From contig DAOPQC010000002.1 in assembly GCA_035358815.1 (NCBI GenBank), positions 632,204 through 696,203 on the forward strand: a stretch of DNA of 64,000 bases. Reading direction: 5' to 3'. Positions 10,496-19,968 of the stretch are shown piece after piece. The notes under the pieces are model-generated. The model was given only the letters and a program-made list of their open reading frames with translations. It made no database searches and was not told the DNA's origin. Each line of letters begins with the position of its first letter. The first letter of the stretch is position 1. The translations under genes and the position numbers were made by a program. The stretch is from Thermoanaerobaculales bacterium. Lineage in GTDB: Bacteria; Acidobacteriota; Thermoanaerobaculia; Thermoanaerobaculales; Sulfomarinibacteraceae.

Positions 10496-12058
10496 CTAGA
10501 GCACGATGCCGAGGTACCTCGTCAGCTCCGGCACGCCGGCAAGGGCGATGTCCGCCAGCTCGCGGTGGAGCTCGGCGCCCTGGTACAGCAAGCACACCGC
10601 ACCGCAACCGGCGGCGCGGGCGGACTCCACATCGTAGCGCGAGTCGCCCACCGCGAGGCACCGCTCGGGCGCCACGCCGAGCCGGCGCACCGCCTCCTCG
10701 AGGGGTGCCCCGGAGGGCTTCCACAGCCCGCTGTCGCGGGTCAGCACCACGTCGAAGCGCAGCCCGAAGCGATCCAGCAGCTGCCGCGCGTTGCGCTCCG
10801 AGTTGTTGGTCACCAGGGCGGTCGGCAGGCGGTGCGCGGCGAGCAGCTCGAGCAGCTCCGGCACCCCCCGTTTCAGCCTCGCGGCGCCGGTCGCCCGATC
10901 CTCGATCGCCTCGAGCTCGGCCCACCGTCGCGCCCGTTCACCCTCGGGCAAGCCGTTGAGGTCGTCGATGATCGACCGGCCGGACACGCCGAGGCGGCGC
11001 CTGATCTCCGGCCAGTCGTAGTCGGAGTCGATCAGCGTGCCGTCCATGTCTAAGACCACCGCGGCGGTCCCGCGGCCGGCGAACGCGCGCAGGATCTCGT
11101 CGCGGGGGAATCGCGGCAGCGGCGGCGGGGCCGGCGCCGCCCGTGCCCGCGCCCGGCCGATCCACTCGATCCCGACGCCGGCCGCCGCGAGCCCGGCGGC
11201 CACGCGCTCGCGGCCTTCCCCGGCGCAGCCCACGAGCAGCGAGCCGGAGCCGATCAGCCCCAGCGGGTCGATCCCCAGGTCGCTGCAGAGGAGGCGCGTC
11301 TCGGGGCGCACCGGCACCCGCTCCAGCTCGATCTCCAAGGTCAGTCCCGATGCGCTCGCGAGCTCCGCCAGCGCCTCGCCGACGCCGCCCTCGGTGACGT
11401 CGTGGAGCGCGCTGACCGACGGGTCGGCCGCCGCGGCGAGCGCTTCCGGAACGACCGAGAGCCAGTCACCCGACAGGATCTCGTCGAGGCCGCGAAACGC
11501 CGCTTCGCCGTGGAGCGCGCGCAGCCGCGGCCCGAGCTCGCCGAGCAGGATCGCGGTTCCTTCGAGCCCCGCCCAGCGGGTGATGCCGACCCAATCGCCG
11601 TCGCGCGCTCCGCCAGTGGTGATCGGGCGCCCGACCACCCGCCCCAGCATCGTGCCCACCACCACGCTGTGGGCAAGGCCGGGCGTGACCTCGGTGTGCC
11701 CGCCGATCAGCGCGACGCCGAGCCGGTCGCAGGCCGCCACCACCTGGCCGAGCAGCTCGCGGATGCGGTCGAGCTCCGCCTCGTCGGGCGCCACCAGCAG
11801 CACCGCCAGGAACAGCGACGGCCGCGCCCCTCGGACCGCCACGTCGTTGGCGTTCACGGTCACCGCCAGACGCCCGGCGTCCTTCGCCGTGAACGACACC
11901 GGGTCGGTGGCGACCGCCCACAGCTCGCCCCCGATCGTCACCAGCGCCGCGTCCTCGCCGGCGGCGGGCCCGAGGACGACCGCCGGCGGCAGCTCGCGAC
12001 GCACCACCTCGGCGACCAGGTCCCACGGCACCTTGCCACGGGGAAAGCGGCGGCCCAT
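10496..12058 (-). CDS. AIR synthase-related protein fused to a HAD phosphatase
   Basis: This 520-residue protein joins two domains. Residues 1-310 are a PurM/HypE/ThiL-type ATP-binding fold, with GEDAALV near 33, NDVAVRGA, IGGHTEVTPGL and HDVTEGGVGEAL. About 330-520 are a HAD hydrolase with VVLDMDGTLIDSD (two catalytic aspartates), VTNNSERN and GDSRYDVESARAAG, of the phosphoglycolate-phosphatase type. No hyp, pur or thi genes surround it, so the substrate is unknown. The start is the ATG at 12058; an extension to 12319 would run through the divergent gene's promoter. TACGGT lies exactly 6 nt upstream and TTGTCG another 17 nt away, indicating a leaderless transcript. Confidence 0.85.
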   Translation of the reverse strand: MGRRFPRGKVPWDLVAEVVRRELPPAVVLGPAAGEDAALVTIGGELWAVATDPVSFTAKDAGRLAVTVNANDVAVRGARPSLFLAVLLVAPDEAELDRIRELLGQVVAACDRLGVALIGGHTEVTPGLAHSVVVGTMLGRVVGRPITTGGARDGDWVGITRWAGLEGTAILLGELGPRLRALHGEAAFRGLDEILSGDWLSVVPEALAAAADPSVSALHDVTEGGVGEALAELASASGLTLEIELERVPVRPETRLLCSDLGIDPLGLIGSGSLLVGCAGEGRERVAAGLAAAGVGIEWIGRARARAAPAPPPLPRFPRDEILRAFAGRGTAAVVLDMDGTLIDSDYDWPEIRRRLGVSGRSIIDDLNGLPEGERARRWAELEAIEDRATGAARLKRGVPELLELLAAHRLPTALVTNNSERNARQLLDRFGLRFDVVLTRDSGLWKPSGAPLEEAVRRLGVAPERCLAVGDSRYDVESARAAGCGAVCLLYQGAELHRELADIALAGVPELTRYLGIVL

Positions 12059-12064
12059 GCCGAT

Positions 12065-12093
12065 ACCGTAGTCGCGCCCGGCCGAACCGACAA
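12065..12093 (-). promoter_or_regulatory. Promoter TTGTCG-N17-TACGGT, leaderless
   Basis: On the minus strand TTGTCG (12093-12088) and TACGGT (12070-12065) are separated by 17 nt, and the ATG at 12058 begins 6 nt after the -10 box. Confidence 0.6.
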
Positions 12094-12167
12094 GCGGCCG
12101 GGCCGCGCCGGGATGCCGCACCCGCCGCGAGCACCGTTCGGTCCGCGCTCGGATACGATGGAGGCGG

Positions 12168-13802
12168 ATGAAGCGCGCACATCGGCATCTCGGGCTGACG
12201 CTCGGGCTCGCGGCCGGCCTCGCCACCGCCTGCTCCGGCCCGGCCCCACAAGCGCCAGTCGGCGACGGCGCGCCGGCCCCAGGCGGCACGGTGGTGATCG
12301 GCGGCCTGGGCGACGTCATGACCTGGAACCCCTACCTGGCCGAGGACCAGACCACGGACGAGATCCTGAGCCTGGTCTACCCGTCGCTGGCCGTCGAGCA
12401 GGTCGACTACCACGACCATCCACCGTCCTTCGCCCCCGGCCTCGCCTCCCGTTGGGAGCACTCCGAGGACGGGCTCGAGCTGACGTTCTTCCTCGACCCG
12501 GCGGCGCGGTGGAGCGACGGTGCCCCCGTCACCGCCGACGATGTGGCCTTCAGCTGGCGGACCCAGGTCGCCCCCGAGATCGCGTGGCTGGGCAGCGACG
12601 CCAAGGGCTCGATCCTGGAGGTCGCGGCGATCGGGCCGAAGACTGTGCGCTTCCGGTTCGATCACGCCTACCCCTACCAGCTGATGGACGCCAACGAGGG
12701 GCTCATCATCCCGGCCCACGCCTGGGGCGGCATCCCGTACGCCGCGTGGCGCGACCTCGACTGGGCGGGCCGGGTGGTGTCCGCAGGTCCCTTCCGGAAG
12801 GCCTCCCACCGTCCCCAGCAGGAGCTCGTCCTGGAGCGCAACCCCGACTACTGGAGGGCCGGCCGCCCCTACCTCGACCGGGTGATCTGGCGGCCGATGC
12901 CGTCCCAGGTGGGGCTGCTCGCGCAGCTGCTGACCGGCGGCATCGACCTCGTCAACGGGCTCGACCCTGCCGACGCCCGGCGGGTCGCCGCCGACCCCCG
13001 CCTGCGGCTGGTCAGCTTCCCCGACCGCGGCTACAGCCAGGTCCGCTGGAACCTGCGGCGCCCGTTCCTCTCCGACCGCCGGGTGCGCATGGCGCTGGCC
13101 ATGGCCATCGACCGCCAGGCGATCATCGACGTCGTCCACCTCGGTCACGCCCGGCCGGCGGTCGGGCCGGTGCTGTCCACGATGTGGGCCTTCAACCGCG
13201 CCCTGCAGCCGGTGCCGCACGACCCGGCCGCGGCGCGACGGCTGCTTGCCGATGCCGGCTGGGCCGACAGCGACGGCGACGGCAGCCTCGACCGCGACGG
13301 TGACGAGCTCGCGTTCGAGCTCCTCACCAACTCGGAGAACGACCTCCGCCAGGACATCTGCCTGCTCATCGAGGCCAACCTCGCCCGGGTGGGGGCCGTC
13401 GCCCGGCCGCGCTTCGTCGAGTGGGGCACCCTGCTCGCGCTCGAGTCCGCCGGCGACTTCGACGCCATCGTCTCGGGCTGGATCGAGCCGACCCTGATCG
13501 ACCTCGAGCCGCTCTGGCACACCGCGCCGCCGGGCGAGCCGACCCTCAACTCGGTCGGCTACTCCAACCCGGAGGTCGACCGGCTGCTCGAGGCAGCCGC
13601 CGAGGCGGCCACGTTCGAGCAGCAGAAGCCGCTCTTCGATCGGGTCCAGGAGCTGATCGTCTTCGACCAGCCGTACGCCTTCCTGGCCGAGACCGAGCGC
13701 CTGGTCGGGGTCAGCTCTCGCGTCCGCGGCGCGGTCTTCAACGACGCGTCACCCTACTTCAACCTCGAGGAGTGGCACGTCAACGTCGCGAGGCAGGACT
13801 GA
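12168..13802 (+). CDS. ABC transporter substrate-binding lipoprotein, peptide family (SBP_bac_5)
   Basis: This encodes 544 residues. The N-terminus is a lipoprotein signal (LAAGLATAC, acylated Cys22), so the protein would be anchored and face the periplasm. The mature part follows the DppA/OppA pattern: NPYLAEDQTTDEILSLVYPSL, LEFTFFLDPAARWSDGAPVTADDVAFSW, RNPDYWRAGRPYLDRVI and VRMALAMAIDRQAI. Substrate is probably a peptide or other organic solute; sequence alone does not decide. The ATG at 12168 follows GGAGG, and a TACGAT hexamer lies at 12154-12159. The stop is 1 nt before the DppB-like permease gene, so the three transporter genes form an operon. Confidence 0.93.
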   Translation: MKRAHRHLGLTLGLAAGLATACSGPAPQAPVGDGAPAPGGTVVIGGLGDVMTWNPYLAEDQTTDEILSLVYPSLAVEQVDYHDHPPSFAPGLASRWEHSEDGLELTFFLDPAARWSDGAPVTADDVAFSWRTQVAPEIAWLGSDAKGSILEVAAIGPKTVRFRFDHAYPYQLMDANEGLIIPAHAWGGIPYAAWRDLDWAGRVVSAGPFRKASHRPQQELVLERNPDYWRAGRPYLDRVIWRPMPSQVGLLAQLLTGGIDLVNGLDPADARRVAADPRLRLVSFPDRGYSQVRWNLRRPFLSDRRVRMALAMAIDRQAIIDVVHLGHARPAVGPVLSTMWAFNRALQPVPHDPAAARRLLADAGWADSDGDGSLDRDGDELAFELLTNSENDLRQDICLLIEANLARVGAVARPRFVEWGTLLALESAGDFDAIVSGWIEPTLIDLEPLWHTAPPGEPTLNSVGYSNPEVDRLLEAAAEAATFEQQKPLFDRVQELIVFDQPYAFLAETERLVGVSSRVRGAVFNDASPYFNLEEWHVNVARQD

Positions 13803-13803
13803 G

Positions 13804-14772
13804 ATGGCCCGGATCGCGATCCGCCGGCTCGCCACCCTGGTGCCCCTGGTCTGGCTGGTGGTGACGCTGACCTTCCTGGTGGTGAAGCTCGCCCCCGGCA
13901 GCTACGCCGACACCCTCGACCATCCCCGGCTCACCCCCGAGGCCCGCGAGGCGCTGCGGGCCTCGTACGGCCTCGACCGGCCGCTCGGCGAGCAGTACCT
14001 GCGCTGGCTCTCCGCCGCCGCGACCGGAGACCTCGGCGGGTCGTACCTGTACAAGGAGCCGGTCAGCCGGGTGATCGGCCGCGCCCTGCCGCCGACCGTG
14101 CTGCTCGCCGGGACCGCGCTGCTGCTCGACCTGGTCCTCGGCCTGCTGCTGGCGATGACCGCCGCGCGCCGGCCGTACGGCTGGGTCGACCGGCTGACCG
14201 GCGTGCTCGGCCTCGGCATCTACGGCATGCCGTCATTTTGGATCGCTGGCCTGCTGGTCCTGGTGTTCGCGCTCGGCCTCGGCTGGCTGCCGGTCTCGCA
14301 CATGCACTCGGTCGATGCCGGCCAGCTCTCCGCGCAGGGCCGCCTGCTCGACCTGCTCCGTCACCTCGTCCTGCCCGCGGCGAGCCTCGGCCTGGTGGGG
14401 GCTGCCGCGACCGCCCGCCTGCTGCGCTCGACCCTGCTCGAGGCGCGCGCGTCGCGGTTCGTGCTCGCGGCCCGGGCGCGCGGGCTGAGCCGGAGCCGGA
14501 TCCTCTGGGTGCACTCGCTGCGGCCGGCGCTGCTGCCGGCGATCACGGCGCTCGGCCTGTCGCTGCCAATGGTGGTCTCCGGCTCGGTGGTCATCGAGTC
14601 GGTCTTCTCCTGGCCCGGCATGGGCATGGCGCTGTGGCGGGCCGCCGAGGCGCGCGACGTCCCGCTGGTCATGGGCCTGACCCTGGTCGGAGCGGCGGCC
14701 GTGATCGTCGGCAACCTGGTCGCCGACCTGCTCTACGCGGTGGCCGACCCGCGGGCGCGGGAGGAGCGATGA
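13804..14772 (+). CDS. ABC transporter permease, DppB/OppB family
   Basis: This encodes 322 residues with six membrane segments. The first helix and long periplasmic loop (LTPEAREALRASYGLDRPLGEQYLRWL) are typical of DppB-type permeases, and the EAA loop that contacts the ATPase is visible as ARARGLSRSRILWVHSLRPALLPAIT. The family imports peptides, nickel or related solutes together with a binding protein and two ATPases. It begins 1 nt after the binding-protein gene and its stop overlaps the next start (ATGA). No ATPase gene is present in this operon. Confidence 0.93.
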   Translation: MARIAIRRLATLVPLVWLVVTLTFLVVKLAPGSYADTLDHPRLTPEAREALRASYGLDRPLGEQYLRWLSAAATGDLGGSYLYKEPVSRVIGRALPPTVLLAGTALLLDLVLGLLLAMTAARRPYGWVDRLTGVLGLGIYGMPSFWIAGLLVLVFALGLGWLPVSHMHSVDAGQLSAQGRLLDLLRHLVLPAASLGLVGAAATARLLRSTLLEARASRFVLAARARGLSRSRILWVHSLRPALLPAITALGLSLPMVVSGSVVIESVFSWPGMGMALWRAAEARDVPLVMGLTLVGAAAVIVGNLVADLLYAVADPRAREER

Positions 14773-15710
14773 CCACCGCGACGAGGATCCGGATCGGCGC
14801 CGTCGCCGTCGCGGGGCTCGCCGCCGCATGCATCCTCGGCCCGCTGGCCGTCCCCGGCCCGCCGGCCGACCCGGTGCTGGGCGCGCTGCAGCCGCCGCTG
14901 ACCACGGTCACCGCGCTCGAGCTCGACGACGGCACCGTGGTGGTGGCGCCGCGGGTGGAGGCAACCCGCGACGGCCTCGTCGCCACCGGCGCCGGCCGGC
15001 GGCGGATCGTCGACCCGGCGCGCGTCACCGCGACCACCCGCCACCGGCTGTGCCTCGGCAGCGACCGGTTCGGCCGGGACGTGCTTCGGGAGCTGCTCGT
15101 CGGCGGCAGGATCTCGCTCGCGATCGCGGCGTTCAGCCTGGTGCTCGCGGTCGTCATCGGCGGTGCGGTGGGGATCGCCGCCGCCACCGGCGGCCGCGTG
15201 GTCGATGCGGTGCTGATGCGCTGCGTCGACGCCTTCCTCGCCTTTCCGCTGCTGTTCCTGATGATCCTGGCCGCCGCCCTGCTCCGCCCCGACCCGCTGC
15301 TGCTCGTGGTCCTGCTCGGCTGCACGTCCTGGATGGGGGTCGCCCGGCTGGTGCGCGGCCAGGTGCTGTCGCTGCGCTCGCGGCCTTTTGTGGCGGCCGC
15401 CCGGGTCAGCGGCAGCCGGTGGCACCGGATCGCGATCTGGCACTACGCCCCCAACCTGGTCGGCCCGGTCTCCCAGGACACGGCGCTGCGGATGGGCGAC
15501 CTCGTGCTCGCCGAGGCGACGCTGTCCTACCTCGGCCTCGGGGTGCCGCCGTCGGTGCCCACGTGGGGCTCTATGGTGGCCCAAGGCCACCGGGCGCTCC
15601 CTGACGGCTGGTGGCTGGCGGTGTTTCCCGGCGCCGCCATCGCGCTCGTGGTCATCGGCCTCGCAGTGATCGGCGACAGCCTCCAGCGGCTCGGCGATCC
15701 CGAGCCCTGA
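14769..15710 (+). CDS. ABC transporter permease, DppC/OppC family
   Basis: This encodes 313 residues and its ATG overlaps the upstream stop by 4 nt, implying translational coupling. It has the DppC hallmark GSDRFGRDVLRELLVGGRISL after the first helix and the EAA loop AARVSGSRWHRIAIWHYAPNL, then LSYLGLGVPPSVPTWGSM. Between the first helix and the GSDRFGRD motif is a longer-than-usual hydrophilic segment, about residues 35-90. It completes the transmembrane part of the importer encoded by 12168-15710. The two ATP-binding subunits normally found next to it are missing from the window and may be shared with another system. Confidence 0.93.
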   Translation: MTTATRIRIGAVAVAGLAAACILGPLAVPGPPADPVLGALQPPLTTVTALELDDGTVVVAPRVEATRDGLVATGAGRRRIVDPARVTATTRHRLCLGSDRFGRDVLRELLVGGRISLAIAAFSLVLAVVIGGAVGIAAATGGRVVDAVLMRCVDAFLAFPLLFLMILAAALLRPDPLLLVVLLGCTSWMGVARLVRGQVLSLRSRPFVAAARVSGSRWHRIAIWHYAPNLVGPVSQDTALRMGDLVLAEATLSYLGLGVPPSVPTWGSMVAQGHRALPDGWWLAVFPGAAIALVVIGLAVIGDSLQRLGDPEP

Positions 15711-15726
15711 GGCGCCGGCCCCCGGC

Positions 15727-15756
15727 CGGCGGCGCCGACCGAGGCCGGCGCCGCCG
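15727..15756. terminator. GC-rich hairpin between convergent genes
   Basis: CGGCGGCGCC (15727-15736) and GGCGCCGCCG (15747-15756) form a perfect 10-bp stem with a 10-nt loop, just after the permease stop and before the convergent gene. There is no T-run, so intrinsic termination is uncertain. Confidence 0.35.
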
Positions 15757-15802
15757 ACGTCGCCGCGCCGTGCTCCCCCGCTGGGCAGACGGCACCCCGA
15801 TC

Positions 15803-16651
15803 TCACTCGGTGATGAAGCAGCTCTCCGTGATCGTCCGGTTCCCGCCCGCCTCGATGGCGATGATCTCGAACCCGTACTCGGTCCGCGCGCGGAGCAGCT
15901 CGACGGGCAGCGTGACCGAGGTCATCCGGGGATCGACGGTCATGCTGATCCCGAGGCCCGCCTGCTCGTCCTCGACGACCACCTGATAGGCCACGATGTT
16001 GAGCTCGCGCGGCAGCCCCGGACCGGGTATCGGGATCGGCTCCGACACCGGCTCCCAGTCGATGCTCGCGAGGCCGCGCGAGACCCCGGCGCATCGCTGG
16101 CTGGGCAGCGGCAGCGGGCTGACCAGCTTGGGCCCCGCTGGGAGAATGTGGCTGAGCACCGCCCTGCCGATCGCATAGTCGCCGTTGGTCAGCGTGGCGA
16201 GATACCGGTACTCTCCGGCCGGCATCAGCCCGACCAGCTCCGCGAGCTCGTCGAGGCTGCCGTACTCGGGCTCCTCCGACTCCAGGTACAGCTCGGTCCC
16301 GCCACCGATCCGGCGGAGGCCGCCCCAGGTCACCGCGCGGTAGACGGCTCGCCCGTTGGGGCTGAACACGCGCACGTCGCGCCAGCCCGCGCTGTCGAGG
16401 AAGATCTGAAAGCCGGCATCCCGGTCGGTGGCGTTCACCTCGATGACGATCGACGCGTCGTCCATCGGGATGATCGCCTTGGACGGGTCGAGGCTGGCGA
16501 TGGCCTGGTCCCACGTCTCGGTGGCGGCGTGGTCCGCCACCCAGCCACCCTTGTCGCGCCCAGCCTCCCCTCCCCAAGTCTCGCCCGCTCCTGCAAGCGG
16601 CCCCGCCGCCTGCGCGAGCAGCACGGTCGCGATGAAAACGAAGCTCTTCAT
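15803..16651 (-). CDS. Secreted protein of unknown function
   Basis: This encodes 282 residues with a signal peptide (MKSFVFIATVLLAQAAGPLAGAG). The mature part appears beta-rich; the C-terminal part (IVAYQVVVEDEQ, TEYGFEIIAIEAGGNRT) resembles a fibronectin type III-like strand pattern, but I do not recognise a family. The ATG at 16651 has a strong AGGAGGG upstream, which fixes the start; longer frames to 16783 run through the divergent promoter region. It is divergent from the sigma-54 response regulator. Confidence 0.7.
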   Translation of the reverse strand: MKSFVFIATVLLAQAAGPLAGAGETWGGEAGRDKGGWVADHAATETWDQAIASLDPSKAIIPMDDASIVIEVNATDRDAGFQIFLDSAGWRDVRVFSPNGRAVYRAVTWGGLRRIGGGTELYLESEEPEYGSLDELAELVGLMPAGEYRYLATLTNGDYAIGRAVLSHILPAGPKLVSPLPLPSQRCAGVSRGLASIDWEPVSEPIPIPGPGLPRELNIVAYQVVVEDEQAGLGISMTVDPRMTSVTLPVELLRARTEYGFEIIAIEAGGNRTITESCFITE

Positions 16652-16803
16652 GGCCGTCCCTCCTTTCTCGCACGTCTGACGATCTGCGAGTCTGTGCTGA
16701 GAAATCGTCTCGACTGATCGGGGTGTTCCCGCCCGGCCCGGACCCGGGATCGGTAATCCAGGTCGCAGTGACCACGGGCACAAGCCGCTATACTGTCAAC
16801 GTC

Positions 16804-18165
<1,362 letters not shown>

Positions 18166-18213
18166 CGGCCGCGCGGGCGACGCGGCAGCCGTTCCGGCCG
18201 GCCGCCGGCCCCG

Positions 18214-18717
18214 TCAGAACCGATCGGCGATCGCCTCCTCCAGCTCCTGGCGCTGCGCCTGCAGTGCCGCGAGCTCGGCCGTGAGGTCGCGGATCTTGGC
18301 CGCGACGGCGACGGCCTTGCCGTCGTACTCACGCACCTTCTCCTCGCGGTACGCGATGCTCTCCTCGCGATTCTCGTCGTCGACCCCGACCAGCGGGACA
18401 CTGCTGCGCAACTCATCGAGGTGCGAGCGGCTCTCGTCGACCACATCCTCGGCGGTGCGCAGCTCCGTCTCGAGCTGTTGCAGGCGCTCCTCGAGGGTCG
18501 TGATCCTGCCCATGGTGGTCGCGTAGAGCGAGGCGATCGCCTGCTCGCGGCTGCCCTCGAGGAGCTGCTCCAGCAGCCGCTCGATCCGTTCGACCGCAGC
18601 CGCGATGCCCGCCATCTCGTCACGCGGCGGCGCCTGCTCGGCCGCGATGGCCGCCCCTGCGGACGACACGGCGATCAGCAGCAACGCCACGGCAACGCGT
18701 CGGAAGGTGCCAAGCAC
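18214..18717 (-). CDS. Secreted coiled-coil protein
   Basis: This encodes 167 residues. A signal peptide (VAVALLLIAVSSAGAAIAA) precedes two long helical stretches, about residues 35-100 and 120-165, with heptad-like hydrophobic spacing (TTLEERLQQLETELRTAEDV and AVAAKIRDLTAELAALQAQ). It starts at GTG 18717 behind a clear AGGAGG. It is convergent with the response regulator (stop at 18165) and may have a structural or cell-envelope role, but nothing in the sequence gives a function. Confidence 0.7.
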   Translation of the reverse strand: MLGTFRRVAVALLLIAVSSAGAAIAAEQAPPRDEMAGIAAAVERIERLLEQLLEGSREQAIASLYATTMGRITTLEERLQQLETELRTAEDVVDESRSHLDELRSSVPLVGVDDENREESIAYREEKVREYDGKAVAVAAKIRDLTAELAALQAQRQELEEAIADRF

Positions 18718-18842
18718 GGAATCCTCCTGCGCTGAAGTCGATCGACAGTGTATCCCGTTTCACCGCTGCCGGGCCGGTGGCTGTGCGGCGGAGGCCAGTG
18801 CCGGCTCCGCCGTGGGTCAGGTGGTGTGACCCGGCGTCGACT

Positions 18843-19724
18843 CTAGCCGGCGCCGACGACGATCGCGGCCACGGCGAGCCAGACCACTACGCAGGCGAGC
18901 AGCGGTCGGTCGAGCATCAGCACCCGGGTCGGGCTGCCACCCAGCTCCTGGCGGTGGAGCAGGTAGAGGTAGCGAAGGAGGCCGTAGAGCACGACCGGCA
19001 CCGTCACCATCAGCCCCTCGGAGCCGACCTTGGCGACCGTCTCCGGCGCGACCGTGTACAGGGTGTAGGCGAGGACGGTGGCGCCCAGCACCACGCTGAT
19101 CGCCTGGTCGACCAGCGGCAGCGTGTAGTGGCCGAGCACCACCCGGTGGTTGCCGGCGCCCTCACCGAGCAGCGCCAGCTCGGCCCGGCGCTTGCCCAGC
19201 GCGAGGTAGAGCGCGAGCAGGTAGGCGCACAGCAGGAGCCAGCGCGAGACCGGCACCGGGATGGCCGCGGCGCCGCCGACCACCCGCAGCACGAACCCGG
19301 CGGCCACCACCAGGACGTCGATGAACACCAGCTCCTTGAGCAGGGCCGAGTAGAGCACGGTCAGCACCAGGTAGCCGCCGAGCACGTGCGGAAACCAGCC
19401 GCCGAGCACGAAGGCCGCAGCCACGGCCAGGACGGCCGCCAGCGCCGCGGCTGCCAGCGCCGCCGCCACCGAGAGCTCGCCGGACGCGATCGGCCGGGTG
19501 CGCTTGCTCGGGTGCTGGCGGTCGGCCTCGCGGTCGAGCACGTCGTTGAGCAGGTAGGTGGCCGAGGAGGCGGCGCAGAACGCCGCCACCGCGAGCAGGC
19601 TGCGCAGCCAGGCGTCGCCGTCCCCGGCCCGGCCCGAGAACACGATCGGCGCCAGCACGAAGCCGTTCTTCAGCCACTGCGCCGGCCGCAGGCTGCGAAT
19701 GAGGGCTTTGAGGGTGCGCGTCAC
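18843..19724 (-). CDS. UbiA-family prenyltransferase, decaprenyl-phosphate phosphoribosyltransferase-like
   Basis: This encodes 293 residues with about nine membrane helices. The metal/diphosphate-binding motif NDVLDREADRQHPSKRTRP (residues 60-78) and the N-terminal RPAQWLKN stretch match the DPPR-synthase branch of the UbiA superfamily, which transfers phosphoribose to polyprenyl phosphate. In mycobacteria this feeds arabinan synthesis; in Gram-negative lineages the role of such homologues is less clear. The second aspartate-rich motif is less obvious. The GTG at 19724 is preferred because TACAAT lies exactly 6 nt upstream and the longer frame runs into repeat DNA. No epimerase partner genes lie next to it. 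Confidence 0.8.
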   Translation of the reverse strand: MTRTLKALIRSLRPAQWLKNGFVLAPIVFSGRAGDGDAWLRSLLAVAAFCAASSATYLLNDVLDREADRQHPSKRTRPIASGELSVAAALAAAALAAVLAVAAAFVLGGWFPHVLGGYLVLTVLYSALLKELVFIDVLVVAAGFVLRVVGGAAAIPVPVSRWLLLCAYLLALYLALGKRRAELALLGEGAGNHRVVLGHYTLPLVDQAISVVLGATVLAYTLYTVAPETVAKVGSEGLMVTVPVVLYGLLRYLYLLHRQELGGSPTRVLMLDRPLLACVVVWLAVAAIVVGAG

Positions 19725-19730
19725 GTGCCT

Positions 19731-19736
19731 ATTGTA
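19731..19736 (-). promoter_or_regulatory. -10 box, leaderless-type promoter
   Basis: TACAAT on the minus strand, separated by 6 nt from the GTG at 19724. The -35 region is poor. Confidence 0.55.
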
Positions 19737-19763
19737 ACGGCAGCCGCCATTCGCGAAGATCCC

Positions 19764-19907
19764 ACTCGTTCCCGTTCCCGTTCCCGTACCCGAGGCGATC
19801 CGGTCTCGGAGAGGGCAGTGCGCCGCCCTAGCCGAGCAGTCGGCAAGGGCAAATCGGCGGTGTCTCGGCCCATCCGGGAACGGGAGCGGGTACGGGTACG
19901 GGAACGA
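19764..19907. repeat. Inverted pair of CGTTCC hexamer arrays
   Basis: CTCGTTCCCGTTCCCGTTCC-type repeats at 19764-19793 face a complementary GGGAACGGGAGCGGGTACGG-type array at 19874-19907, with an 80-nt spacer. The arms could form a long stem upstream of the UbiA gene and downstream of the propeller gene. Confidence 0.85.
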
Positions 19908-19968
19908 CCTCCACCCGTTCCTCCAAATCGGCCCAGCCGCGCGTTCCCCGGTCGCCCCTAACCGCCGG

